Below are positions 18,557 through 26,340 of a stretch of DNA of 64,000 bases, piece after piece (the stretch's first letter is position 1; the number at the start of each line of letters is the position of its first letter). The stretch is taken from the NCBI RefSeq assembly GCF_014207095.1, contig NZ_JACHBG010000002.1, forward strand, positions 681,740 through 745,739, given 5' to 3'. A program made the position numbers and the translations under genes. This DNA comes from Martinezella lusitana. GTDB taxonomy: Bacteria; Pseudomonadota; Alphaproteobacteria; Rhizobiales; Rhizobiaceae. The notes under the pieces were generated by a model, which had not been told where the DNA came from, did no database searches, and was given only the letters and a program-made list of their open reading frames with translations.

Positions 18557-19669
18557 TCACGCGGCTTCGTCCAGCGTCGGGTAGTCGTCGTAACCCTTGG
18601 CGCCACCGCCATAGAGCGTCGCCTGATCCCAGGGCGCAAGCGGCGCGTCTTCCTTCAGGCGGCGGACGAAATCCGGGTTGGAGATGAAGGGCTTGCCGAA
18701 TGCGACGACATCGGCCTTGCCGCTTTCGACGGCTTCGATCGCCATTTCACGGGTATAGGCATTGTTGACCATCCAGCCGGCTTTGCCGCCTGCAGCCTTA
18801 TAGGCGGCGCGCAGAGCATCATAGTCAAAGGGCAGGGAGTCACGCTTGCCACCGGTCTGGCCTTCGATGACGTGGACATAAGCCAGATCATATTTCGCCA
18901 GACCTTCGACCACGTAGGTGAAGAGCTCCTGCGGAGTCGGATCGCTGACATCGCCAGAGGCCGTTACCGGCGAAATGCGGATCGCCGTGCGACCGGCGCC
19001 GATTTCCTTGGTGATGGCATCGACCACCTCGAAGAGGAAACGCGCGCGGTTCTCGATTGGGCCGCCATACTGGTCGGTGCGATCATTGACATTGCCACGC
19101 AGGAACTGATCGAGCAGATAGCCGTTGGCGCCGTGGATCTCGACGCCATCGAAGCCGGCATCGATCGCCGCGCGGGCAGCCTTGCGATAGTCTTCGACAA
19201 TGCTCGGGATTTCCGATGTTTCCAACGCGCGCGGCTCCGAAACATCGGCAAAGCCGCCGGTGCCGTCGCTGTTGACGAGATAGGTCTTCGAGGTTTCCGC
19301 GCGCCTGGAGGTGGAGGAGACCGGCTTGCCGCCATTCGGCTGCAGGGTGGTGTGGGAAATGCGGCCGACATGCCACATCTGCACGACGATCTTGCCGCCA
19401 TTGGCGTGCACCGCGTCCGTCACCTTCTTCCAGCCGTCGAGCGCTTCCTTGCTGTAAAGGCCCGGCACATTGGCGTAGCCCTGGCCCTGATGGGTGATGG
19501 CGGTCGCTTCGGTGATGATCAGGCCAGCGGTGGCGCGCTGGGCGTAATACTTGACGTTCAGCTCGTTGGGCACGGCATTCGGGGAGCGATTGCGCGTCAA
19601 TGGCGCCATGACGATGCGGTTGGCAAGCGAGATGTCGCCCAGCTTCGTCGGTTCAAACAGTTTGGTCAT
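18557..19669 (-). CDS. Old yellow enzyme family ene-reductase (NemA-like)
   Basis: A 370-residue FMN-dependent TIM barrel. The N-terminus LFEPTKLGDISLANRIVMAP and PLTRNRSP are characteristic, followed by QMWHVGRISH, the active-site pair in VEIHGANGYLLDQFL, and DQYGGPIENRARF. It probably reduces activated alkenes, nitro compounds or other electrophiles using NADPH. It is the last gene of an ArsR-MFS-reductase cluster, 36 bases after the exporter gene, suggesting coordinated reduction and export of a toxic electrophile. Confidence 0.93.
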   Translation of the reverse strand: MTKLFEPTKLGDISLANRIVMAPLTRNRSPNAVPNELNVKYYAQRATAGLIITEATAITHQGQGYANVPGLYSKEALDGWKKVTDAVHANGGKIVVQMWHVGRISHTTLQPNGGKPVSSTSRRAETSKTYLVNSDGTGGFADVSEPRALETSEIPSIVEDYRKAARAAIDAGFDGVEIHGANGYLLDQFLRGNVNDRTDQYGGPIENRARFLFEVVDAITKEIGAGRTAIRISPVTASGDVSDPTPQELFTYVVEGLAKYDLAYVHVIEGQTGGKRDSLPFDYDALRAAYKAAGGKAGWMVNNAYTREMAIEAVESGKADVVAFGKPFISNPDFVRRLKEDAPLAPWDQATLYGGGAKGYDDYPTLDEAA

Positions 19670-19705
19670 GATTGGTCCTTTCTATGAGGGGGAGGAGGAA
19701 GGATG

Positions 19706-20872
19706 TCAGGAAGAGGCGAGGGCTTCGTCCTTGGATCGGACGGCAGCGAAGGTAAGGAGAACGGTGACGAGGCCGAGGATCGCCATGGCCGCACCGGCAA
19801 GCGGTACCTGCGAGAGAGCGAAACCTTGGTCTATGACCACACCCCCGAGCCAGGCGCCAAGCGCATTGCCCGCGTTGAAGGCGCCGATATTGATGGTCGA
19901 GACGAGATTCGGCGCGTCCTTTCCGAAGGCGACGACATTGATCTGCAGCGCCGGAACGGCGGCAAAGGCAGCGGCTGCCCACAGAAAGAGGGTGATCTCG
20001 GCGCCGATGAAGGAATGGACGGTGACGCTGAAGATGGCCGACGTCGCCGCAATTGCAATGAAGACACCGGCAAGGGTGGTACCGAGACGCCAATCCGCCA
20101 GCTTGCCGCCGATGAGATTGCCGATGGTCAGGCCGACGCCGATGGAAAGCAGTGTCCAGGTAACCGTCTCCGGCGAGACTCCGGTCACGTCGCGCAGCAT
20201 GGGGGCGATATAGGTGAAGAGCGCGAACATGGCAGCGGAGAAAAATACCGTCGTCAGCAGTGATAGCCACAGCCCGGTTCCGCGCAGCGCCGAGATCTCG
20301 CGGGCGAGATTGCCGTTGCGAACCTCTTCGTTCTTCGGCAGCACAGCAATGAGGCCGGCGATCGAGGCAACGCCGAGGAGGGTCACGATCCAGAAGGGAG
20401 CGCGCCAGCCGAACGCCTGACCGAACGCGGTGCCGAGGGGAACGCCCAGCACGTTGGCGAGGGTCAGGCCCGTGAACATCAGGGCGACAGCGCGAGCCTT
20501 GCGGTCTTCCGCCACCAGACTTGCCGCAACGACCGAACCGATGCCGAAGAAGGCGCCGTGGCAAAGAGCGGTCACGATGCGAGCCACCATCAGCATCCAG
20601 TAGTCGGGGGCGATGGCACAGAGGAGATTGCCGAGGATGAAGAAGCCCATCAGCATGATCAGGGCCGAGCGGCGGCGCAGATGAGCCGTCGAAACCGCCA
20701 TGATCGGCGCGCCGATCGCCACCGCCAGCGCATAGCCGCTTACCAGCCAGCCTGCCTGCGGAATGGTGACTGAGAGGTCCGATGCCACTTCCGGCAACAG
20801 ACCCATGATGACGAACTCGGTGGTGCCGATGGCGAAAGAACTGAGCGCAAGAATGAGGAGCGCTAGGGGCAT
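19706..20872 (-). CDS. MFS drug/sugar efflux transporter (AraJ-like)
   Basis: A 388-residue major-facilitator protein with twelve predicted membrane segments. The N-terminal FAIGTTEFVIMGLLPEVA and the motif-A-like loop are typical of the DHA1 AraJ/YdhP group. The gene starts 1 base after the ArsR stop, so it is tightly coupled to the regulator and probably regulated by the tandem operator at 21186-21224. The exported compound is not predictable. Confidence 0.92.
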   Translation of the reverse strand: MPLALLILALSSFAIGTTEFVIMGLLPEVASDLSVTIPQAGWLVSGYALAVAIGAPIMAVSTAHLRRRSALIMLMGFFILGNLLCAIAPDYWMLMVARIVTALCHGAFFGIGSVVAASLVAEDRKARAVALMFTGLTLANVLGVPLGTAFGQAFGWRAPFWIVTLLGVASIAGLIAVLPKNEEVRNGNLAREISALRGTGLWLSLLTTVFFSAAMFALFTYIAPMLRDVTGVSPETVTWTLLSIGVGLTIGNLIGGKLADWRLGTTLAGVFIAIAATSAIFSVTVHSFIGAEITLFLWAAAAFAAVPALQINVVAFGKDAPNLVSTINIGAFNAGNALGAWLGGVVIDQGFALSQVPLAGAAMAILGLVTVLLTFAAVRSKDEALASS

Positions 20873-20873
20873 G

Positions 20874-21167
20874 TCAAAGTTCCTTTTGCATGGCTTCGAG
20901 GAATGCCGCGATGGTTTCCTCGTTACGTTTGTAGAAAATCCATTGGCCCAGGCGTCGCGTCGTCACCAAGCCGGCGCGATGCAGCGTGCTGAGATGCGCC
21001 GACACAGTGGATTGCGACAGGCCACAGCGCTCGAACTGACTGGCGCAAACGCCAAGCTCCAGCGGATGTTCCTGGGTCGGAAAATGGGTATGTGGATCCT
21101 TGAGGTGGTTCAGGATTTCGAGCCTTGCCGGATTGGCCAGGGCTTTGAGTATCTCGCTCTTGTCCAT
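20874..21167 (-). CDS. ArsR-family transcriptional regulator
   Basis: A 97-residue winged-helix repressor. MDKSEILKALANPARLEIL opens the domain; the recognition helix is GLSQSTVSAHLSTLHRAG and the wing VTTRRLGQWIFYK. The Cys residues VCASQF and ERCG lie just before the recognition helix, so thiol or metal sensing is possible, but no standard CxC metal motif is present. The frame opens to 21239, but ATG 21167 matches the family N-terminus. First gene of the operon with the exporter and ene-reductase. Confidence 0.92.
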   Translation of the reverse strand: MDKSEILKALANPARLEILNHLKDPHTHFPTQEHPLELGVCASQFERCGLSQSTVSAHLSTLHRAGLVTTRRLGQWIFYKRNEETIAAFLEAMQKEL

Positions 21168-21185
21168 GGTGTTCACTAGATGAAT

Positions 21186-21224
21186 ATCGAATAATCTCGA
21201 TTTATGTATCGACGCTTTTCGATA
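21186..21224. promoter_or_regulatory. Two tandem operators upstream of arsR gene
   Basis: ATCGA-N6-TCGAT occurs twice: 21186-21201 and 21208-21223, the second extended to TATCGA/TCGATA. The centres are 22 bp apart, about two helical turns, placing two dimers on the same face. The pair lies 19-57 bp upstream of the ArsR start, where the repressor would cover the promoter. Confidence 0.65.
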
Positions 21225-21289
21225 TATCAAGGGCGGCACAGAACATTATTTTCTGCAAGGCAGCTGGAGTGTGTGCTCGAAAAATAGGC

Positions 21290-21406
21290 AAAAAAAAGAG
21301 GGCCACCGGTATAACCAGGGCCCTTATAGGTGTGAAGGTTAAAACCTCCAGAGGGGAACAGCCAATGCGGTGGAACTGGGAGGAAAAGCCACCATGTGCA
21401 TCAGCT
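21290..21406 (-). ncRNA. AbcR-type (alpha-r15) small RNA, distal copy
   Basis: A predicted RNA of about 117 nt. It ends in a rho-independent terminator: an AGGGCC(CTGG)/(CCGG)TGGCCCT stem (21324-21299) and a run of eight U. A CTCCCAG anti-Shine-Dalgarno loop lies at 21382-21376 and a second TTCCCC motif follows, as in AbcR RNAs, which repress ABC-transporter mRNAs. A sister copy lies upstream at 21494-21609, and lsrB is the next protein gene. The 5' end is inferred from a -10 CATAAC at 21418-21413. Confidence 0.8.
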
Positions 21407-21412
21407 GTGTGC

Positions 21413-21456
21413 GTTATGATGCTAATTTGTGCAGTGCGCAATGCTTTTTTGTGCAT
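21413..21456 (-). promoter_or_regulatory. Promoter of distal AbcR copy
   Basis: TTGCGC (-35, 21441-21436), a 17-base spacer and CATAAC (-10, 21418-21413). ATGCACAAAA (21456-21447) lies 5 bases upstream of the -35, exactly as at the proximal copy. Confidence 0.55.
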
Positions 21457-21493
21457 GGCAGTTATGCATTTGCCGCGCCAGATTCAAAAAGGC

Positions 21494-21609
21494 AAAAAAA
21501 AGGGCCGCCGGAGTAAACCAGGGCCCTATAGGTATGAAGGTCAAAAACCTCCAGAGGGGAACAGCCAATGCGGTGGAACTGGGAGGAAAAGCCACCGTGT
21601 GCATCAGCT
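21494..21609 (-). ncRNA. AbcR-type (alpha-r15) small RNA, proximal copy
   Basis: A predicted RNA of about 116 nt, highly similar to the distal copy. The first hairpin is CGGTGG/CCACCG (21597-21571) with CTCCCAG (21585-21579) in its loop. TTCCCCTC and a CCTCTGGAGG segment follow. The terminator stem AGGGCC-CTGG/CCGG-C-GGCCCT (21527-21501) precedes eight U. This three-part layout and the exposed C-rich motifs match Hfq-dependent AbcR RNAs. Location downstream of lsrB also fits the known rhizobial arrangement. Confidence 0.85.
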
Positions 21610-21615
21610 ATGTGC

Positions 21616-21659
21616 GATATGGTAGTTATATGGGCAGGCTTCAACTCTATTTTGTGCAT
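21616..21659 (-). promoter_or_regulatory. Promoter of proximal AbcR copy
   Basis: TTGAAG (-35, 21644-21639), a 17-base spacer and CATATC (-10, 21621-21616). ATGCACAAAA (21659-21650) is 5 bases upstream of the -35, a placement shared with the other copy. Confidence 0.6.
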
Positions 21660-21692
21660 ATCAGCCATGCGTCATATGCGTGGCTGATATGC
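21656..21692. promoter_or_regulatory. 12-bp-arm dyad, candidate LsrB/VtlR site
   Basis: GCATATCAGCCA and its exact complement flank a 13-base centre. The dyad centre (21674) is about 65 bp upstream of the inferred start of the proximal AbcR RNA, the classic position for a LysR activator site. It lies between lsrB and the RNA. It could instead be the lsrB transcript end, but no T-run follows. Confidence 0.5.
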
Positions 21693-21732
21693 CGGTCACA
21701 AAAAAGAGTTCGTTATCAGTGGCTTACCTTCG

Positions 21733-22629
21733 CTAGAAATTCCAGTTTCGAGCTTTGGCCACGATAAAATCTCGGAAAACCTTGAGTTTAGCCGCATTTT
21801 TCATCTCGTCCGGGTAGCAGAAATACGTGTCGAAGGACGGCACGTCTGCATTGATCGCGAGCTGAATGAGGCCTGGGTCGCGGCCGACGATGTAGTCGGG
21901 CAGGACTGCGATGCCGATGCCGAGCAGGCAGGCGCGCTTGATCGAGGTCTGACTGTTGATCTGCAGATGCGGTATGCGCTTGTTGTCCGACGACCGGCCG
22001 GCGATCTCGAGCCAATTGACGTCGAGCAGGTAATTAGGGGCCGGTTCGCCGAAGCTGATGATGTGATGCTCGTCCAGATCTTCCACCGATTGCGGCTCGC
22101 CATGGCGGTTGATGTAGGAGGGGGCTGCGTAGACGTGCATATGAACGGTGAAGAGCTTGCGCTGGATCAGGTCGGACTGCTGCGGCTGGCGTAGACGAAT
22201 GGCGCAGTCCGCATGGCGCATGTTCACGTCCAGCTCCTCGTTGTCGAGGATCAGCTGAATCTGCATATCTGGATAGAGCTGCAGGAATTCCTGGATCTTG
22301 TCCGTCAGCCAGCCCTGGCCGAGACCGACCGTCGTCGTGACGCGCAGCTTGCCGCTCGGCTTGTCGGTCGTTTCGGTCAATTGCATCTTGACCGTTTCGA
22401 GCTTCAGCAGAACGTCGTGAGCCGTGCGATACAGCAGTTCACCCTGTTCGGTCAGGATGAGGCCGCGCGCATGGCGATGGAAAAGCTTTATGCCGACGTC
22501 CTGCTCAAGTGCGCTGACCTGTCGGCTGATGGCGGATTGGGACAAATGCAATTTGTCGGCCGCATGCGTGAACGAACCCGCTTCGGCGGCCGCGTGAAAG
22601 ATACGCAGCTTGTCCCAATCCAATGGCAT
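21733..22629 (-). CDS. lsrB: LysR-family regulator LsrB/VtlR
   Basis: A 298-residue LysR protein. The helix-turn-helix covers MPLDWDKLRIFHAAAEAGSF and KLHLSQSAISRQVSALEQ; the effector domain starts near KPSGKLRVTTTVGLG. It is identified as LsrB by its place between trxB and the AbcR RNAs and by its N-terminal sequence. In Sinorhizobium LsrB affects LPS and oxidative-stress genes, and its Brucella homologue VtlR activates abcR2. The frame opens nine codons earlier, but ATG 22629 has GAGGGG upstream. The gap to trxB is 23 bases, suggesting co-transcription. Confidence 0.9.
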   Translation of the reverse strand: MPLDWDKLRIFHAAAEAGSFTHAADKLHLSQSAISRQVSALEQDVGIKLFHRHARGLILTEQGELLYRTAHDVLLKLETVKMQLTETTDKPSGKLRVTTTVGLGQGWLTDKIQEFLQLYPDMQIQLILDNEELDVNMRHADCAIRLRQPQQSDLIQRKLFTVHMHVYAAPSYINRHGEPQSVEDLDEHHIISFGEPAPNYLLDVNWLEIAGRSSDNKRIPHLQINSQTSIKRACLLGIGIAVLPDYIVGRDPGLIQLAINADVPSFDTYFCYPDEMKNAAKLKVFRDFIVAKARNWNF

Positions 22630-22652
22630 GCCGTTTCCCCTCATCGGCTGCA

Positions 22653-23627
22653 TCACTCCGCAGCCACGGCGACGGGCATGTGCCCGGTCAAATAGCGTTC
22701 CGCTTCAAGCGCCGCCATGCAGCCCATCCCCGCTGCCGTGATCGCCTGTCGGAACGTGTCGTCGGTCACATCGCCGGCGGCATAGATGCCATCGACGCTG
22801 GTCGCGGTCGAATCGGCAGCGGTCCAGAGATAGCCATTATCCTTGAGCTTCAGCTTGCCCTTGAAGAGTTCGGTCGCCGGTGCGTGGCCGATGGCGACGA
22901 AGACGCCGTCGATCGGCATTTCGGTGATGGCGCCCGTGCGCGTATCGCGCAGGCGGGCACCTGTAACCGACGGCGGCATCGGCGGCTTGGCCGGAGTACC
23001 GGTAATCTCGGCAACTTCGGTGTTCCAGAGGATGTTGACGTTTGCCTTGGCGAACAGGCGCTCCTGCAGAATCTTCTCCGAGCGGAAGGTATCGCGGCGA
23101 TGCACGAGCGTTACCGACTTGGCGATATTGGAGAGATAGAGCGCTTCTTCGACGGCGCTGTTGCCGCCGCCGACCACGATCACGTCTTTGTTGCGATAGA
23201 AGAAACCGTCGCAGGTGGCGCAGGCGGAAACGCCGAAGCCCTGAAAATGCTGCTCGCTCTCGATACCCAGCCACTTCGCCTTTGCGCCGGTAGCAATGAT
23301 GAGGGTATCGGCGGTCCAGATCTGGCCGCTATCGGTATGGGCGACGAAAGGACGCTTGCTGGTGTCGACTTCGGTCACGAGGTCGTTGACGATCTCGGCG
23401 CCGACATGCTGTGCCTGCTGAAGCATCTGCTCCATCAGCCATGGTCCCTGGATGGGATCGGCAAAGCCCGGATAGTTTTCGACATCCGTCGTGATCATCA
23501 GCTGGCCGCCCTGTTCCAGTCCAGCGATCAGTACCGGCTGCAGCATCGCACGGGCGGCGTAAACAGCGGCAGTATAGCCGGCTGGGCCGGAGCCGATGAT
23601 GAGCACTTTGGTGTGGCGGGCGGGCAT
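22653..23627 (-). CDS. trxB: Thioredoxin reductase
   Basis: A 324-residue NADPH-dependent flavoprotein that reduces thioredoxin in the cytosol. The FAD motif is IIGSGPAGYTAAVYAARA near the N-terminus. The redox-active CATC disulfide lies in VSACATCDGFFYRN, the NADPH motif is VVGGGNSAVEEALYL, and the C-terminal FAD block is VDGIYAAGDVTDDTFRQA. ATG 23627 is chosen over an upstream start because AAAGGAC precedes it. Upstream of lsrB in one operon and divergent from lrp. Confidence 0.96.
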   Translation of the reverse strand: MPARHTKVLIIGSGPAGYTAAVYAARAMLQPVLIAGLEQGGQLMITTDVENYPGFADPIQGPWLMEQMLQQAQHVGAEIVNDLVTEVDTSKRPFVAHTDSGQIWTADTLIIATGAKAKWLGIESEQHFQGFGVSACATCDGFFYRNKDVIVVGGGNSAVEEALYLSNIAKSVTLVHRRDTFRSEKILQERLFAKANVNILWNTEVAEITGTPAKPPMPPSVTGARLRDTRTGAITEMPIDGVFVAIGHAPATELFKGKLKLKDNGYLWTAADSTATSVDGIYAAGDVTDDTFRQAITAAGMGCMAALEAERYLTGHMPVAVAAE

Positions 23628-23859
23628 GGTCAGTCCTTTCAATTCAGCGAGTTCGCAAACGCGGCTTCAAGCGGGTAAAGCAGGCGATTTCGCGATCCGC
23701 GGCTCCATTTATGATTGCCTTATGCATTTATTCAAGGGCAGCCTTGCATTACACACAGAGCAAATCTGCTTTGTGTAAGAATCGGTCACCCCCGAGAAAC
23801 TTTCTTGCGAATTTTCGTGCCTTATATAGAAGCTGGCGAGGGGGAATTAAAGAAAGGCA

Positions 23860-24333
23860 ATGCAAGTGCTTCGCGCTGAACTCGATGCCATCGATATCAA
23901 GATTCTGCGGGAACTCCAGCGGGACGGACGGATGACCAACGTCGAACTCGCGGACCGGGTGGGCATCTCCGCGCCGCCATGCCTGCGTCGGGTGCGCAAG
24001 CTTGAAGAAGCCGGCGTCATCGAAGGCTATCACGCGATGTTGAACAGCCCGAAGCTGGGTTTCGATCTCGTCGCCTTCTGCATGGTCGGTCTCAAGCATC
24101 AGTCCGAGGCCAATCTTAAGGCTTTCGCCGGTGCGACGGCGGCATGGCCGCTGGTCCGGCAGGCATGGATGGTCTCCGGCGACAGCGATTTCCTGCTGCA
24201 TTGCGTGGCCGAAAATCTCACCCGCTTCCAGGATTTCGTCATCGAGGTTTTGACCGCGAACGAACATGTCGATACGGTGCGTACGATGTTGACCATTCGA
24301 CAGGTCAAGAAGCTTGGTTTGGTAGAGCTCTAG
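23860..24333 (+). CDS. lrp: Lrp/AsnC-family regulator
   Basis: A 157-residue leucine-responsive-type regulator. The N-terminal HTH reads LDAIDIKILRELQRDGRM and VELADRVGISAPPCLRRVRKL; the C-terminal RAM ligand domain includes WMVSGDSDFLLHCVAEN and the closing IRQVKKLGLVEL. Divergent from trxB with about 230 bases between. Six bases before the following MptE-like gene, so the two may be co-transcribed. Targets and ligand are not visible. Confidence 0.92.
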   Translation: MQVLRAELDAIDIKILRELQRDGRMTNVELADRVGISAPPCLRRVRKLEEAGVIEGYHAMLNSPKLGFDLVAFCMVGLKHQSEANLKAFAGATAAWPLVRQAWMVSGDSDFLLHCVAENLTRFQDFVIEVLTANEHVDTVRTMLTIRQVKKLGLVEL

Positions 24334-24339
24334 GTAGAT

Positions 24340-25248
24340 ATGACACGTAGGCCCTGGCATCGATCGCTGATCAAGTCTGGCGTGCGTGTTTTCCTGGGCA
24401 GCTCATTGGCGCATGTGCAGGACTGGTTTCCCGGGCTCAACATCAATCGCAACGCAAACGGCGGCGAGGTGCTCTACCGTGGCGCCAAGGTCGCAAATCT
24501 TGCCGGGATGGACCGGCTGTGCGAGCGGTCCGGCGAGGCAATCTATATCGTCGGCTCGGGACCATCCATTCGTCATTGCGACCTGAGCCGCATGGAGGCA
24601 TGCAGCGCCATTCTTCTGAACGGCGCGATAAGGCTCGCCGGGGAGCAGATCGGCGAGCCGCTGGCGGTCGCAATCGAGGATGAGCGTTTCGTCTGGCGGC
24701 ACATCGACACGATGCGTGCGAAGATTGCTCCCGGTTCGCTCTGTCTGTTTTCCGTAGCCGTGCTACGCGCCCTTTGCGAGGTCGACAGAAGCTGGCTCAA
24801 GGACAAGACGATCATCCTGATCGATGACATCCGCAAGCCCTATGGCGCGCGGCGCCGCTCCCTCGACGATCTCCGGAAGCTTCAATATGTGCGCCTGGAC
24901 GCGGCCGGCTCGGCCGGCTTCTCGCTCTTACCGGATCACGGCGTTTTCGTCGGCGGGTCGGTGGCGGTATCGGCCTCGCAGTTTGCTCTGCATTGCGCGC
25001 AGCGCACGATCGGCTTTCTCGGGATCGACATTTCCAACGCCCGCGAACCTCGCTTTTACGAAACCGCTGGTGATACTGCGTTTTCCGGCATTGCCCAGGC
25101 CGAGGGGCGCATCGTCAAGCATCTCGTATTCGCGCGCAAGATGGCAGCGGAGCGCGGGGTTTCGCTTGTCAACTACTCTCCGGTTTCGGCACTGCTGAAG
25201 TATGATTTCGGTTATGACGACAGGTTTGCGGTAAAGCCGAAGGCGTGA
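24340..25248 (+). CDS. DUF115/MptE-like Rossmann protein near LPS core gene
   Basis: A 302-residue protein. The core motif IYIVGSGPSIRHCDLSRME (about residues 69-87), followed by CSAILLNGAIRLAGEQIG, resembles the DUF115/MptE-like fold seen in sugar-modification and flagellin-glycosylation proteins. Further along, FLGIDISNAREPRFYE is a conserved acidic loop. No signal peptide or membrane segment. The gene is 6 bases after lrp and convergent with lpcC (6-base gap), so a role in LPS or surface glycan metabolism is plausible but inferred only from neighbours. Confidence 0.65.
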   Translation: MTRRPWHRSLIKSGVRVFLGSSLAHVQDWFPGLNINRNANGGEVLYRGAKVANLAGMDRLCERSGEAIYIVGSGPSIRHCDLSRMEACSAILLNGAIRLAGEQIGEPLAVAIEDERFVWRHIDTMRAKIAPGSLCLFSVAVLRALCEVDRSWLKDKTIILIDDIRKPYGARRRSLDDLRKLQYVRLDAAGSAGFSLLPDHGVFVGGSVAVSASQFALHCAQRTIGFLGIDISNAREPRFYETAGDTAFSGIAQAEGRIVKHLVFARKMAAERGVSLVNYSPVSALLKYDFGYDDRFAVKPKA

Positions 25249-25254
25249 TGTGCC

Positions 25255-26340
25255 TCAGCGATTGGTAGCAAGTACCTGTCGATAGATGTCGCCGATGGCG
25301 GTGGCCTCTTTTTCCAGAGCGAACTCGCTGCGCACATGGCGTACGGCATTGTCACCCTGGCGAAGCGTCTCTTCCGGATTGGCCAGATAGAAGGCGATGG
25401 CCTTGGTCAGGGCTTCGCCGTCGCCTGCTGGCACGACGGCGCCGGTTTCACCCGGAACGATCATCTCCGCATAGGCTCCGGCATCCGAGGCGACGACCGC
25501 GGTGCGCGACGCCATGGCCTCCAATGGCGTCAGGCCAAAACCCTCGTTCCGAGAGGGGGCGACGTAAAGCGTGGCACGACGATACCAGGGCTTGATGTCG
25601 TCGACTTCGCCCATGAAGCGAATGCGATCCGAGAGACCGGCGCTGGCGACCATCTTTTCCAACTCATCGCCAAAGCCGCGATGTTCGGCGGTGACCCGAC
25701 CGCAGACGATTGCCGTCCAATCGGGATAGCGCGGCAGCAGCTCTATCATCGCCTTGACGAAGAGATCGGTGCCCTTCTGATGCCGGACACGGCCGAAACA
25801 GCCGATCAGGTAGATGCCGGGCAGCCCGGTGGCGGCCATGCGATCGTCAGGAGTTTCGGGCGGATGAAAGCGATTGAGATCGACGCCGTGCTGGATGACG
25901 GTGTGCGGAACCTGCAGAAAGCTGCCGGAACGCGTGCTGGTGGCGATGATCGCATCCATGCGGCGGATGAGCCAGCGGGTATAATTGCTGTGGCGGCGCT
26001 GTGCGGCGGAGGTGAAAACGAGCTTCAAAGGCATGCGCAGAACGGAGCGAAGCAGCAGGCCCACCAGCATCTCGTTGTTGCGGCGGGCGTGCCAGATCCG
26101 GTGGCGATGCCGGCGCGGCCTTCTCCAAAGGCCGGGAAGCCTCAGCCAGCCGAGCTTAGGCAGGTCTTCCGGCAGGCCGGGACCGAGCGTGGCGACATGA
26201 TAGCCAAGCTCGATCTGTTTCGGGATGAGCTGTACGATCGTCGAGGTAACGCCGGACAACCGGCGTTTGAAATTCGTTGCGATGATCTCGATCTCGCGGA
26301 GATCGGAGGCATGCTCTGAATCACGATCGCGCACCGGCAA
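25255..26340 (-). CDS. lpcC: LPS core mannosyltransferase LpcC (GT4)
   Basis: A GT-B glycosyltransferase of about 361 residues acting at the cytoplasmic face in LPS core assembly. Motifs: NFKRRLSGVTSTIVQLIP at the N-terminus, IGCFGRVRHQKGTDLFV, and the GT4 donor-site block YVAPSRNEGFGLTPLEAMA with its E-x7-E pair. In R. leguminosarum LpcC transfers mannose to Kdo. The frame begins at a TTG immediately after the greA stop; a GTG at 26334 is an alternative. The absence of a gap implies translational coupling to greA. Confidence 0.85.
   Translation of the reverse strand: MPVRDRDSEHASDLREIEIIATNFKRRLSGVTSTIVQLIPKQIELGYHVATLGPGLPEDLPKLGWLRLPGLWRRPRRHRHRIWHARRNNEMLVGLLLRSVLRMPLKLVFTSAAQRRHSNYTRWLIRRMDAIIATSTRSGSFLQVPHTVIQHGVDLNRFHPPETPDDRMAATGLPGIYLIGCFGRVRHQKGTDLFVKAMIELLPRYPDWTAIVCGRVTAEHRGFGDELEKMVASAGLSDRIRFMGEVDDIKPWYRRATLYVAPSRNEGFGLTPLEAMASRTAVVASDAGAYAEMIVPGETGAVVPAGDGEALTKAIAFYLANPEETLRQGDNAVRHVRSEFALEKEATAIGDIYRQVLATNR

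Noticed and set aside
18545..19687. 380-codon plus-strand frame opposite the ene-reductase
   Set aside because: Antisense shadow; the reductase on the minus strand shows all family motifs.
21287..21615. Direct repeat taken as a mobile or CRISPR-like element
   Set aside because: Only two units, each with a promoter and a terminator, and unit spacing about 203 bp. This is a gene duplication, not an array.
21269..21625. 118-codon open frame across the direct repeat
   Set aside because: Its repeat structure is explained by the two minus-strand AbcR RNAs with terminators. The encoded peptide has no domain and no good start.
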